From: Pseudomonadota bacterium
Lineage (GTDB): Bacteria; Chloroflexota; UBA5177
NCBI GenBank assembly: GCA_021324655.1
Contig: JAJPIP010000095.1
Location: 56,969-120,968, forward strand
Length of the DNA: 64,000 nt
Direction of reading: 5' to 3'
Shown here: piece after piece, positions 27,132-36,530 of the stretch
Layout: every line of letters starts with the position of its first letter
Numbering within the stretch: the stretch's first letter is position 1
Translations under genes and position numbers: made by a program
Notes under the pieces: model-generated
Told to the model about the DNA's origin: nothing
The model's input: the letters and a program-made list of their open reading frames with translations, nothing else
Database searches by the model: none

Positions 27132-27839
27132 TTATACGGCCTCCTCACCAAGATGAAGACCGAGGCCGTGCGGAATCGCCGCGAGCACAGGCAACCCGGT
27201 CATGTCTCCTACGTCCTCCAGTTGTACGCGCGCGTGATCCATCGACGTGCGAATGCTGACAAATAGCCCGCTCAACAACACGCCGGCCAGGAGACCCAGT
27301 CCCAGAATCAGTAGCTCTTGCTTCTTGCTCGAGGCTGCGACAAAGGCCGGCGAGTCGACGACCCGGTACACGCCCGTGGCTGACGGATCGTGGGTTAGCT
27401 GCGCGAATTGAATAGGAGCTTGACGGAGCAGCGCGGTCAGGACCGGAAGTGCCCGCGGACTGTTGGACGCATAGGTGACGGTGACAACATTGGGACCTGT
27501 CGCCGTGAACGTCACGTTCTTGTGCAGATCCTGGGCTGCCCATTGTTGGCTGTGATGGGCGATGGCCGCGTACTGCGGGCTAGCTTGCATCACTGCTCCG
27601 GCAAACATCGGACTACCCAGCATCTGTGACAGGTTCGTGGCAAGATTCTGAGCGGGCGTGAAACCGATGTTGATGTACGCGAGCTGCTTCAGCGCGCTCT
27701 GATTGACCCAGACATTTGCCTGCGCCTTGTAACCACCGCCCATGAGCACCAGCCCGGCGATCGCTGCCGCCGGGAAAATCAGAATCGGCAGAACGGCGAA
27801 GCGCCAGTATTGAAAAAAGGTCTCAAGATAACGCCGCAT
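27132..27839 (-). CDS. Wzz-like chain-length/polysaccharide co-polymerase
   Basis: A 235-residue protein with an N-terminal helix (FAVLPILIFPAAAIAGLVLM), an extracytoplasmic alpha/beta region and a C-terminal helix (LLILGLGLLAGVLLSGLFVSI), which is the Wzz/YveK topology. The cytoplasmic tail ends GLGLHLGEEAV and would contact the ATPase encoded next. The ATG at 27839 follows AAGGGGGATCCA. It sets chain length of the polymer made by Wzy. It lies 65 bases after the PAP2-like gene in the same direction. Confidence 0.85.
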   Translation of the reverse strand: MRRYLETFFQYWRFAVLPILIFPAAAIAGLVLMGGGYKAQANVWVNQSALKQLAYINIGFTPAQNLATNLSQMLGSPMFAGAVMQASPQYAAIAHHSQQWAAQDLHKNVTFTATGPNVVTVTYASNSPRALPVLTALLRQAPIQFAQLTHDPSATGVYRVVDSPAFVAASSKKQELLILGLGLLAGVLLSGLFVSIRTSMDHARVQLEDVGDMTGLPVLAAIPHGLGLHLGEEAV

Positions 27840-27904
27840 TGGATCCCCCTTGACGCATTCCCGGATGACTCTCTCGTGCCGAGTCCCGGGACATTGAAAC
27901 TAGC

Positions 27905-28516
27905 TTAGTGGTGCCGCGCTACCCGTGCACCTAGCAAATGAATCGGCACCTGCCAGACCTGCGACAGCAATCGCCGGTGACGCAACCGAAACAGTTCGAA
28001 GGACCACGTTGGGGAGACCGCGGGAAGGACCAGCGCCGTGATAACGGGCCCGATGGCGGCTGCTCCAGCCGCCGCCGCCGCGACCACTGCCCAGGCGCCG
28101 AGCGTGTCGAGGAGGGGATACAACGCGACGCCGGCCCGCGCCCACAGAATGACCGGTGCCAGCACGATGAACGGAATTGCCCATCGGCGGTGGATCAGCA
28201 GCACCGCCGTGGCTATGAGCGCTGTCAGTATGCCGTGCGCGGAGGGAAAGCTGTTGGTCAGAGCGTGTGGCAGCAGCAGCTCAAATGGACGGAGAGGGGC
28301 TAGATGAATAACCGTCTGGGGCCGCGGATCCTGATATAGCAGGCTGGCGAGCCGGCCGAGGATCAGACTGAAGGCCACCATGAGAGACGTCGTGAGGGTC
28401 CAGCAGACGACAAAAGGATGGCGCCGCTGATACAGCAGGCCCAGCACGACGACAACCGCCAACCCGGCGTCGAAGACCGTCACATGGGCCACGGCAAACA
28501 AAAGCCATCCGTTCAT
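27905..28516 (-). CDS. PAP2-like membrane protein with altered catalytic motif
   Basis: A 203-residue protein with about six helices and a PAP2-type layout: RLASLLYQDPRP (motif I region), NSFPSAHG (motif II) and RAGVALYPLLDTLGA (motif III region). In active PAP2 enzymes motif III reads R-x5-H-x3-D and the His is the nucleophile; here that position is Tyr (ALYPLLD). Motif I also has Arg where Lys is usual. It may therefore be a non-catalytic relative or use another residue. Position at the head of the core operon suggests a role with undecaprenyl pyrophosphate. ATG 28516 is preferred to TTG 28528 because GGGGGAT stands just before it. Confidence 0.78.
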   Translation of the reverse strand: MNGWLLFAVAHVTVFDAGLAVVVVLGLLYQRRHPFVVCWTLTTSLMVAFSLILGRLASLLYQDPRPQTVIHLAPLRPFELLLPHALTNSFPSAHGILTALIATAVLLIHRRWAIPFIVLAPVILWARAGVALYPLLDTLGAWAVVAAAAAGAAAIGPVITALVLPAVSPTWSFELFRLRHRRLLSQVWQVPIHLLGARVARHH

Positions 28517-28578
28517 CCCATCCCCCAATCCATCCCGTCCATGCTCTGAATCGTATGGGCGTCAAGCGGGAATGTCGT

Positions 28579-28613
28579 GATGCAGACGCTTCCGACTGGC
28601 ATTTGCCTCTAGG
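28579..28613. promoter_or_regulatory. TGCA boxes between the core EPS operon and the GH51-like gene
   Basis: GATGCAGACGC (28579-28589, minus orientation, weak) and GGCATTTGCCTCTAGG (28598-28613, plus orientation, one change in the TGCATC core) lie in the 170-base gap between two divergent transcription units. Confidence 0.45.
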
Positions 28614-28686
28614 TTCGAGATCGCCCGCGCGCGTAACGTGGGAACCACTCACGTGACGACGCACCTCGAGCAATGGAGATCAAGAC

Positions 28687-30906
28687 ATGCGCGGTAGTAC
28701 CCACGTCCCGTTTACGAGCCTCGTCTGGCGTTTGGGCCTGGCAGCTGCTTTATGTTGCTGGGCCATTGAATTGGCGGGACCGATTTCAAAGACCACGCTG
28801 CCGGCTTACGCATCCGGCGCGCCGACCTCCGGGACGATTCTGATCGACCCGGGCAGTATCCGTCGGACACTCCCCAACACCTTCTTTGGCATCAACTACA
28901 GCGCGTACTACGAGCCGGCGGAGGGGAGCCGCGCGTCGGCGAGGGCCCTCGCGCAGACCCCAATTCGTGTCGTGCGATTTCCCGGCGGCAGCCCCGCCGA
29001 TTCATACGACTGGCAGGACCCCCAAACGTACGGGACCAGTCATACGTCGCCCTTGCGGTTGTGGACATGGGCGCGATCATTCGGAGCGACCCACATCCTG
29101 TTTCAGACAAATTTTCGAGGTAACATTCCCAACCCGCCCGGCCGGAGTTATGCGGCGAACTCGCCCCAGAACGCGGCAGCCTGGGTGCAATACGATCAGC
29201 GACTCCACATTCCAGCCGCAATGGAAGTAGGGAATGAAGAGGACTGGCACCTGCTCCATCGGGCGGACGACCCTGCCTATCAGACCTACATCGACGGCTT
29301 CAATGCCCAGGCTCGTGCCATGCATCAAGTCGATCCACATCTCGCCGTGCTGGGGCCAGTGGGAATGAACGTCTGGTACTGGCTCAACCTTGACGGTCTC
29401 AAGATGTTCCTGCGCGGCGCGGGGAATCGGTACGGGAGCGGTCAAGTGGGAGGCATCACTCTTCACTTTTACGACGGCAGCGACTGGAACAACGCGATGC
29501 GCTCGCCACAGTGGTGGCTATCGCCGCACGGCCCGTGGGCCGCGATCGAGAACATCGTGCGCGCCTATGACACGCGGCGGTTGCCCGTGTACATCACGGA
29601 ATGGAACCTCGGGAACCGCGATCAGCACAATACTTTCACGCCCACGCTTGGCCACGCGCTCGCCGTCGCCGACATGATCGGCGCCTTCGCCGTATCAGGT
29701 GTTGCCGGACAGGACTACTTCACCATCCACCGCAGCGACGGCTGGGGCTTGCTCTACGGTGCCCACGACGCGCGCCCGGCCGATTCTCCCATGCCGACGT
29801 ACTACGCGATGGCCCTGTGGGACCACATGGGGCGCCGGGTCCTCGCCAGTCAACAGACCGACGATGCGGCAAGCGTCCTCAGTTCCTACGCGACCTCAGG
29901 CAAGTCTGGTTCCATTCGGGTTCTGCTCGTCAACAAGCGCCCCACGGCGCACCATGTCGTGATCGAACTTCAGCGGAGGTCGCCGGCCGGCCACCGGCTC
30001 CATATCTACCGTCTGTCCGGTGCCGCGGGTAGCGTCAGCGACCTCGACGCGATCTACGACGGCGTTCGCATGCCATCCCCCCAGCACCGGCTCCCGGGAC
30101 CGATAAACGGCGGCGTTGTGCACGGTAACCGGCTCACGTACACCATTGCGCCCTATAGCGCCGTCGTCCTGGATCTCGCCGGCACGACGCCGGCGCCGCG
30201 GCTGCGTTGGCCGGCTCTCCCGGCTCCGGTCGCCGTTCCTCCATTGAAGGTCACAGTCTCCGGGGCGGTTGGCGCGCGGGCGCTCCGCGCCGGACAAACC
30301 CAAGCCATCGGTGCGACCGTGGCCAGCACGGGGGCGGTCGGATCGGTGATCGTGGATATGGAGGTCTACGACAGTCAGGGGGCGCGTGTCTGTCAGAAGG
30401 ATCAGACCGTCAGTCTGAGTGGCGTCCCGGTCACCGTTTCCGGTAGTTGTTCGCTGTCTTCGACCGCGTGGAGTGGAACGTACCACTTGAAGGTCGGCGT
30501 CTTTGGAGCCAACTGGACGCCGTTGTATGCCTGGAACGACAACGCCGCGACATTCGCCGTGGATGGGGTTGCCTGGCCCAAGGTTCGGGTGGCGGGAACG
30601 GTCCAGCCGTCTTCCGTCTCGGCCGGAGATCAGGTCACGTTGGCCGCCGATATCAGCACGCAGGATGCGCCCCTTACCAACGCTCTCGTCGACTTTGAAC
30701 TGTACGAAGGCAGCAAGAAGGTGTGGCAGACAGCACAGACCAGCGTGTCGGTACCTGAAGGCGCGTCGCGCTCCGTATCCGTCGCCTGGACGGTCCCGAT
30801 GTCGGCTACGACCGGCTCGTACGTCCTCAAAGTCGGCGTCTTCGGCGCGACCTGGAAGCCGCTCTATGCCTGGAATGATGCTGCTGCTTCCTTCATCGTC
30901 AAGTGA
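28687..30906 (+). CDS. Secreted GH51/GH44-like glycosidase with two C-terminal repeat domains
   Basis: A 739-residue secreted enzyme. After a signal peptide (LGLAAALCCWAIELAGP) comes a TIM-barrel glycosidase with RVVRFPGGSPADSYDW, the acid/base motif AMEVGNEEDW and the nucleophile motif PVYITEWNLG, resembling GH51 arabinofuranosidase-like or related clan GH-A enzymes. A beta-sandwich follows, then two homologous modules of about 110 residues ending in VGVFGANWTPLYAWNDNAA and VGVFGATWKPLYAWNDAAA, probably binding or spacer domains. The ATG at 28687 follows GGAGATCAAGAC. It faces away from the core EPS operon and shares its regulatory region. Substrate is unknown. Confidence 0.82.
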   Translation: MRGSTHVPFTSLVWRLGLAAALCCWAIELAGPISKTTLPAYASGAPTSGTILIDPGSIRRTLPNTFFGINYSAYYEPAEGSRASARALAQTPIRVVRFPGGSPADSYDWQDPQTYGTSHTSPLRLWTWARSFGATHILFQTNFRGNIPNPPGRSYAANSPQNAAAWVQYDQRLHIPAAMEVGNEEDWHLLHRADDPAYQTYIDGFNAQARAMHQVDPHLAVLGPVGMNVWYWLNLDGLKMFLRGAGNRYGSGQVGGITLHFYDGSDWNNAMRSPQWWLSPHGPWAAIENIVRAYDTRRLPVYITEWNLGNRDQHNTFTPTLGHALAVADMIGAFAVSGVAGQDYFTIHRSDGWGLLYGAHDARPADSPMPTYYAMALWDHMGRRVLASQQTDDAASVLSSYATSGKSGSIRVLLVNKRPTAHHVVIELQRRSPAGHRLHIYRLSGAAGSVSDLDAIYDGVRMPSPQHRLPGPINGGVVHGNRLTYTIAPYSAVVLDLAGTTPAPRLRWPALPAPVAVPPLKVTVSGAVGARALRAGQTQAIGATVASTGAVGSVIVDMEVYDSQGARVCQKDQTVSLSGVPVTVSGSCSLSSTAWSGTYHLKVGVFGANWTPLYAWNDNAATFAVDGVAWPKVRVAGTVQPSSVSAGDQVTLAADISTQDAPLTNALVDFELYEGSKKVWQTAQTSVSVPEGASRSVSVAWTVPMSATTGSYVLKVGVFGATWKPLYAWNDAAASFIVK

Positions 30907-30956
30907 GGGAGGCAGCACCGCGGGATCGGTGTGGCTTATGAGAGCCATCTGCTGAT

Positions 30957-31262
30957 TCATTGGCTGGATGAGCGGTAGCCGCCATGGTGGAAGTAGTTGC
31001 GGGCGTGATCGGCCGAGACGCGATCGATGGCGCGGCAGATCGCGGCCTCCAATCCCTCGCACATGCGGCCGGCCGGGTGCGGGAGGTGGGCCCTGATCTC
31101 GGCAAACGCCGGCTCAATGGGGTTGAAGTCGGGCGAGTGGCTGGGCAGGAAGAGGACCCGGCAGCCGGCGGTATGGGTGAGCTGGTGCAGCGCCGGTCGC
31201 TTGTGGACCGAGAGGTTGTCCAGGATCACGATCTGCCCGGGGTCAGGGTCGGGACCCGGACC
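30957..31262 (-). pseudogene. IS630-type transposase C-terminal remnant
   Basis: About 100 residues of a DDE transposase C-terminal part: PGQIVILDNLSVHK, LPSHSPDFNPIEPAFAEIR and the HPAGRM tail, with the family D-N...E signature. The frame loses similarity upstream of about 31262 where a full gene would continue for about 200 residues. No intact inverted repeats are recognised. It marks an old insertion between the glycosidase and the glycosylphosphotransferase genes. Confidence 0.8.
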
Positions 31263-31329
31263 TCAGGTCGAGGGAGTATGCACGCCTGACATCACCATGC
31301 GGCCACGCCCAACCTATTGACAAATCGCT

Positions 31330-32802
31330 CTAATATGCGCCGCGGGCGGCGAGCACGGCAGGAATCGTCTTGAGCAGAATGCTCCAGTCCAGGCTGAGCG
31401 TCCAGTTATCGATGTACGCGATGTCCATCATCACCATCTCGTCGAATGACAGGTCGCTTCGTCCACTGATCTGCCAGAGCCCGGTAAGTCCGGGGGTCAC
31501 GTGCAAACGGCGTAGCTGCCACGGCTCGTAGCGATCCACCTCTTCGGGCAGCGGCGGCCGCGGGCCGACCAGGCTCATGTCGCCACGCACAACGTTCCAG
31601 AGTTGCGGCAATTCGTCGAGGCTGAGCATCCGCAGATAGCGTCCGACCCGGGTGCGACGTGGATCGTCCCGCATTTTGAATATCGGGCCACCCGCGGTGT
31701 TGTATTGCCGCAGTGCTGCCAGATTTTCAGCTGCCCGCTGGTGCATGCTGCGCAGCTTCCAGCAGGAGAAAAGATGGCCGTGGCGCCCCACACGCACTTG
31801 TCGGATGAAGATAGGCCCCTGGGAATCCAGGCGAATGAGGATCGCTGCCGCCGTTACCGCTGGCGCGGCCAGCAGCAGGAGGATGCAGCCGACAAGCAGG
31901 TCGAACGCGCGCTTCATGGTGAGACGGAACCAAAGAGTTGCCTGGTCGCGCACGGCCAAGAGCGGAATCCCATCAAGCGCGTCCATATGGACCTGGCTGA
32001 GGCGCATCTGGAACATGTCGGGGATGAACTTGAGCTCTATACCCTGTTCGTGGCAGGCGCGGACCACCGGAGCGACATCCTGCCAGGCGGAGCCGGGTAG
32101 CGCAACAATGACCTCGTCGATCCCCCACTCCGTGATCATCTCCGGCACATCCTCGACGTGTCCTAATCGCTTGAAGCGGCCAAAATCCGGGACTCTGCTC
32201 TCGCCCCGCCGATCCACAAACCCGATGATGTCGTACCCAAGCGTCGGCCGCGACCGGACGCTCTGCATGATCATCTTGCCGTGCTCAGTTCCTCCGACGA
32301 CCAGGACGCGGCGCACACCGATGCCTCGGCGGTACAGCATCTTCCGTCCGAAGTGGGCGCTGAGGCGGCCCAGGCCGGGAAGGACGATGAGTCCGACCCA
32401 CAGAAAGACGATCACACCGCGTGAATACTCAAGTTGGTGGAGCATGTAACTGGCGACGACGAGGATGCCGACGCTCACGGTCGCGGATCCGACGATCGCG
32501 GTGAGCTGCGGGCCGATATCGGCATTGAGACTCCGCTGATATAGACCTTTGCGGAACAGCAGGACGATCATGACGCAGATCAGAGGGACCGCCAGCATCT
32601 GGTACGTCAGGAACGACGTGACGGCATGGATGGGCGGACCGAGTCCAAAGTCGTAGCGCATGATGTACGCTGCGACCAGCGAGGCGTAAATGAGAATTGC
32701 ATCCTGCAAGACGAGCGCGGCCGGCGTCCAGACATGCCTGCCGGCCGCGGGCCGTATGACATATGGACCGGGCAGCGCCCGTTTCTCGTCGGCGATCAAC
32801 AC
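31330..32802 (-). CDS. Polyprenyl glycosylphosphotransferase (WbaP/CpsE-type), EPS-initiating enzyme
   Basis: A 490-residue membrane protein that transfers a sugar-1-phosphate to undecaprenyl phosphate, starting EPS repeat synthesis. Four or five N-terminal helices and a CoA-binding-like domain (RRVLVVGGTEHGKMIM, GYDIIGFVDRRGE) precede the catalytic domain with KRAFDLLVGCILLLLAAP, GPIFIRQVRVGRHG, LSLDELPQLWNVVRGDMSLVGP and PGLTGLWQISGRSDLSF. The GTG at 32802 follows GGAGGGAG. TGCA boxes lie about 100 bases upstream at 32896-32924. Which sugar is transferred (glucose, galactose or other) cannot be said. Confidence 0.92.
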   Translation of the reverse strand: MLIADEKRALPGPYVIRPAAGRHVWTPAALVLQDAILIYASLVAAYIMRYDFGLGPPIHAVTSFLTYQMLAVPLICVMIVLLFRKGLYQRSLNADIGPQLTAIVGSATVSVGILVVASYMLHQLEYSRGVIVFLWVGLIVLPGLGRLSAHFGRKMLYRRGIGVRRVLVVGGTEHGKMIMQSVRSRPTLGYDIIGFVDRRGESRVPDFGRFKRLGHVEDVPEMITEWGIDEVIVALPGSAWQDVAPVVRACHEQGIELKFIPDMFQMRLSQVHMDALDGIPLLAVRDQATLWFRLTMKRAFDLLVGCILLLLAAPAVTAAAILIRLDSQGPIFIRQVRVGRHGHLFSCWKLRSMHQRAAENLAALRQYNTAGGPIFKMRDDPRRTRVGRYLRMLSLDELPQLWNVVRGDMSLVGPRPPLPEEVDRYEPWQLRRLHVTPGLTGLWQISGRSDLSFDEMVMMDIAYIDNWTLSLDWSILLKTIPAVLAARGAY

Positions 32803-32895
32803 CGCGTTCTCCCTCCACCCGATATGATGGCGCCGGCCCGGCGCCGCGCTCTGCTGGCGCTTTGCACCACTATCCGTTTGTCGCCCCTGACCCTC

Positions 32896-32924
32896 AAAGA
32901 TGCATTTGAAGGTGAATGCAAACG
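32896..32924 (-). promoter_or_regulatory. TGCA boxes upstream of the glycosylphosphotransferase
   Basis: On the minus strand, CGTTTGCATTCACC (weak) is followed 16 bases later by TTCAAATGCATCTTT, which fits the box. A GATAGT at about 32870 could be the -10 of the gene. Confidence 0.5.
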
Positions 32925-32961
32925 GGAGGAGGCCTCGGGGCCAGGCCCCGAGGCCTCCTCC
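32925..32961 (-). terminator. Perfect 18-bp hairpin after the giant GH gene
   Basis: GGAGGAGGCCTCGGGGCC and its exact reverse complement are separated by one base, about 20 bases past the stop of 32982-36530. The minus-strand side lacks a clear U tract (CGTTTGC follows), so it may be a transcription barrier or mRNA-end stabiliser. Confidence 0.65.
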
Positions 32962-32981
32962 AGGAGAGGAGCGGTGAGCGG

Positions 32982-35900
32982 CTACTCGGCGAAGGGCAAG
33001 CGGGAGATGACTCTACCTACCGAGTGAACGCGGGCCGGCGCCGCGGCGCGATGAGCGCGGAGAGGATCGAACCACCAGACCATCCGGGTGAGCGTCACGA
33101 GGGCGGCTCCCGACGTGTCCTGCGGGTTGGTCGACCTCGCCAGCATCGGCCGCATGCCGACGATGCGCTGTGTTGACGTTGCTCCGGTCGTTACTCCCGG
33201 TGAGCCGTTGACGGTGGAACCAATGGTCGTGCCGCCGAGCATCGACTGCATGAGGGAGTAACCGGCGTTCAGCGTGACGTCGTCATGCTGGACGATTCCC
33301 CAGTACTTGCCGCTGAGGTTGGAAACGGGACAGCAGTTGGCGGCGTAGTCGTCGCGCAACTCGTAGAACTGCGCTTGCTGGTAGCCGGAGCCATTCAGGA
33401 CGGTCTGAATGAGCGTGGTGTGGGAGGTGTCGTTGGTGGTGTTGCTGCCCTGATCGAGCCCGTACTCGCCAATCCAGATGGGGCGGGAGCCGATGCCCTG
33501 ACCATTGAGCCAACTCTGCATGGTCTGGACACTGGACAGCGGGGTGTTGGCGTAATCGTGCACGCTCAGGATGTCGAAGGAGTTCAGCCCGCCGTAGCTG
33601 ACGAAGCTGGACCACCAGGCCGTGTCGGCATACGACGAATCCACGATGACCTTGGCCGTGGAATCGGCACTCTTGATGGCCGAGTAACCGGGTGCGGCGA
33701 TGCTCTGTGCGAACTGCTGCACACCGGAACCGGTATTGCTCCACCAGTAGTTCCCACCGTCCGGCTCGTCCCACAGCTCCCAGTAATGGACGCTGTTCTT
33801 GTAGCGATTGACGATGGCGCTGACGAAGCTGCTCCAGTCGGACGTACTGGTGGGCGGCATCTTCCAGTAGTTGGTGCTATCCCCGGAGCTGGCCCATTGG
33901 GGGGTGAAGTCCAGAATGGGCTGGAGCTGCAGGCCGTATTGGTTCGCTTCTCGTACGATGAAGTCGGTGCGACTCCAGTCGTACACGCCACGGCTGGTTT
34001 CGATCAGCGGCCAGGGGAACTCGACCCGGAGAGTTGCCACGCCGAGGGAGGCGGCCAGCTTCATCTCTTGATCGACCATGTTGGTGATGCCCTGCACCTG
34101 GTACGGATTGTTGGGATCGACGTAACAGTCGACTCCGTCATGGCAGAACCAGCCGTCCGGCGCCGCGCCGGCATAGTGCCAGGGACGCAAGCTCGGCTCG
34201 ATGTTGATCCCGGCCTTGTTCTTCAAGCTCGCTGAGGTCACCGGGAAGCCGGTCGGCGTGGGTGTCGGTGTCGTGGACGCCACCGTCGATGTCGCGGTCG
34301 GAGCCGCCATCGTTGACGTCGCGGTGGGTAGCGGGGTCTTCGTCGGAGTGCCGGTCGGAACCGGCGTATTGGTCGGCACTCCGGTGGGAAGCGGTGTGTT
34401 CGTTGGAATGCTGGTTGGGACAGACGTTGCGGTGGGCGCACCGGTGGGCAGCGGTGTCGGAGCTGGTGGGCCGCCGGTCACCGAGAGCAAGTGTGCCTGG
34501 AAGGCCTGCCCGTAGTTCGAGGTGGGAGTGCCGCTGTAGCTGGTGATCAGAACATCCTGGCAGTCGCTCCAGGTGTTCCAGGTCCAGCCGAGGTATGAGA
34601 GGTTGTGGGCGTCGGCCCAGTTCAGGAAGGGACCGATCCAGCCGGCAGAGGAACAGACGTTGTCTCCCGTTTCGCCGGTGATGATGGGAAGCGTACTGGC
34701 GATGGGAGCCACCACGCTGTCCCAGCAGGTTGATGTCGAGCAGCCCTCGCCGGGGTAGTTGTGCCAGGCGACGGCGAGATTATGGGCGGGGTCGTTGGGC
34801 TCGTGGCTCATCCAGCCGGACAGGTCGTTTGCCCAATCCAGTCCGCCCACCATGATGAGGTTCTTGGCGCCGGCGGCGCGGATGGTGTTGACGAGTTGCT
34901 GCATGCCGGCCGACTGCCAGTTATAGGCAAAGCGGGTGCCGGTCGTGGTGTACGCGGAGAAGAAGGCGCAGCCGTTGAGCCAGCAGCCCCACGGATCACT
35001 CGTATTCGTGTCAGATCCGTAGATGAACGGCTCGTTGAACAGGTCGAAGATCGCGTTGGGATCCGACCCGAACATCTGAGCCACCGACTGCCAGAAGGCG
35101 ACCGAATGATCCTCGTCCGGCAGCGGCTGCTGGCCGATGGCCTGGAAGGAACCGGGTGACGTCCAGTGCAGATCGAGGATGGGATAGACGCCCCCCGCCT
35201 CCAATGTACGCACTTCCTGCTGAATGTAATCCTGGTAGTTGATGCCGCCGTACAGCGGATTGACGTTGTTGATGCCGAGCCAGCAGTCCTCATTCAGCGG
35301 AATGCGGACGGCATTGATGCCCCACGAACGGAGGGCGGCCACGTCACTGCTGGTGAATGTGTGATCGCCGATGCCCCAGCCGTAGGGAACTGTCGAGCCT
35401 TGGTCGCACTCGAACTCAGTCCCCGAGTGGTTGGCGCCGAGCAGCCGAATGGGTTGACCGGAGCCCGTGACCAACTGATTGCCCTGCACGTGGATTCCGG
35501 CACCGGCGACAGGACTCGGAATTGCGGTCGGCGTGACAGGAGTCGCGGTTGGCGGCACGGCTGTCGCCGTCGGCGGCACGGTCGTAGCGGTGGCGGTAGG
35601 CGCCACGGGTGTCTTGGTCGGCGTGGCGGTGGGGCCAGTCTTCGTCGCGGTGGGCGTTGGCGGGACCGGCGTGGAGGTCGGAGTAACCGATGTCTTGGTG
35701 GGCGTGGGAGAAGCTGCCGTCTTCGTGGGAGTCGGCGAGGGCGGGTCAAGGGTCGCGGTGGGGGATGGGGGATCGATGGTCGCGGTCGGCGACGGCGGGT
35801 CGACCGTGGCCGTTGGGGATGGTTGCGGTGTTTCGACTGTGCCGGCCGCAGTCACCAGCACGTTGTCAAACTCACCGCTACCGCTCAAGCGCAGGCTGAT

Positions 35901-36530
35901 TCCGCCGGAGGCAAAAGTGGAATCCGACGTGCTAATCAACTGGGTACCGTTGATCGAGGCGGTGAGCCACGTCCCGTTGAGGGTGAGCTTAAATGTGTAC
36001 CAGGTGTTCAGCGTGTAGTTGTAGGTCCCGGCACCAAGGGTCGTCCAGACGCCGTTGACCTGCTTTCCCAGGAACCAGGCGTCGCCCTGCTTCAGAAGGA
36101 ATTGGTAGCCGTTGCCCACATTCTGCCGCCGGGCGGCGATGCCGACGCTCGGCGTCGTGCTACCCGTCACCTTGAGATCGGTCTGGACGGTATAGTTGGT
36201 CCAGGCGCTGCTGCCTGCGACCAATTCTTTGACGGTTGAGAGGTCACTGGTCTCGCTGGCGACACGAGTGCCGTCGTTCCTCACCGTCCAGGTACCGCCG
36301 GCCACGGTCCATCCAGCGGGAACGGTGTTCGGCTTGTCCTGCTCAAAGTTATCCGAAAAGAGAGTCGTCGTCGACGCCATGACGGAGCCGGTACGGAGTG
36401 ATGCAAGGGGAACTACCTGAGCGATGAGAAGCACGATTGCTACGAGGCTTAGTGCCACGTAGCGTCCCGGCTTTCGTCCCCCGGTACCCTGCATCCGACC
36501 TCTTTGTCGGAACTTTGCCCATCCATTCAT
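32982..36530 (-). CDS. Giant secreted GH5 + GH39-like bifunctional glycosidase with LamG-like domain
   Basis: About 1182 residues. In order: a signal anchor (VALSLVAIVLLIAQVVPLASL), a concanavalin-like module opening LFSDNFEQDKPNTVPAGWTV, a long Thr/Pro linker, a GH5 domain (RIPLNEDCWLG, LDLHWT, acid/base FDLFNEPF, nucleophile ITGETGDN), a second Thr/Pro linker, a GH39-like domain (acid/base HYWELWDEPDGG, nucleophile PIWIGEYG), and a short C-terminal tail. It thus joins, in one chain, the two catalytic types that occur separately at 21650-23449 and 43000-44352. The ATG at 36530 follows AGGGGGTTGCTTC; the longer frame to 36878 is not needed. Two different activities on one polymer, or synergy on a mixed-linkage substrate, is the likely purpose. 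Confidence 0.88.
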   Translation of the reverse strand: MNGWAKFRQRGRMQGTGGRKPGRYVALSLVAIVLLIAQVVPLASLRTGSVMASTTTLFSDNFEQDKPNTVPAGWTVAGGTWTVRNDGTRVASETSDLSTVKELVAGSSAWTNYTVQTDLKVTGSTTPSVGIAARRQNVGNGYQFLLKQGDAWFLGKQVNGVWTTLGAGTYNYTLNTWYTFKLTLNGTWLTASINGTQLISTSDSTFASGGISLRLSGSGEFDNVLVTAAGTVETPQPSPTATVDPPSPTATIDPPSPTATLDPPSPTPTKTAASPTPTKTSVTPTSTPVPPTPTATKTGPTATPTKTPVAPTATATTVPPTATAVPPTATPVTPTAIPSPVAGAGIHVQGNQLVTGSGQPIRLLGANHSGTEFECDQGSTVPYGWGIGDHTFTSSDVAALRSWGINAVRIPLNEDCWLGINNVNPLYGGINYQDYIQQEVRTLEAGGVYPILDLHWTSPGSFQAIGQQPLPDEDHSVAFWQSVAQMFGSDPNAIFDLFNEPFIYGSDTNTSDPWGCWLNGCAFFSAYTTTGTRFAYNWQSAGMQQLVNTIRAAGAKNLIMVGGLDWANDLSGWMSHEPNDPAHNLAVAWHNYPGEGCSTSTCWDSVVAPIASTLPIITGETGDNVCSSAGWIGPFLNWADAHNLSYLGWTWNTWSDCQDVLITSYSGTPTSNYGQAFQAHLLSVTGGPPAPTPLPTGAPTATSVPTSIPTNTPLPTGVPTNTPVPTGTPTKTPLPTATSTMAAPTATSTVASTTPTPTPTGFPVTSASLKNKAGINIEPSLRPWHYAGAAPDGWFCHDGVDCYVDPNNPYQVQGITNMVDQEMKLAASLGVATLRVEFPWPLIETSRGVYDWSRTDFIVREANQYGLQLQPILDFTPQWASSGDSTNYWKMPPTSTSDWSSFVSAIVNRYKNSVHYWELWDEPDGGNYWWSNTGSGVQQFAQSIAAPGYSAIKSADSTAKVIVDSSYADTAWWSSFVSYGGLNSFDILSVHDYANTPLSSVQTMQSWLNGQGIGSRPIWIGEYGLDQGSNTTNDTSHTTLIQTVLNGSGYQQAQFYELRDDYAANCCPVSNLSGKYWGIVQHDDVTLNAGYSLMQSMLGGTTIGSTVNGSPGVTTGATSTQRIVGMRPMLARSTNPQDTSGAALVTLTRMVWWFDPLRAHRAAAPARVHSVGRVISRLPFAE

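Noticed and set aside
31317..31338. TTGACA and TAATAT near the glycosylphosphotransferase end
   Set aside because: Only about 10 bases apart and on the wrong side of any gene start.
35166..36239. 357-residue plus-strand frame, Gly/Arg-rich
   Set aside because: It is the reverse of the Thr/Pro linker and catalytic region of the giant glycosidase.
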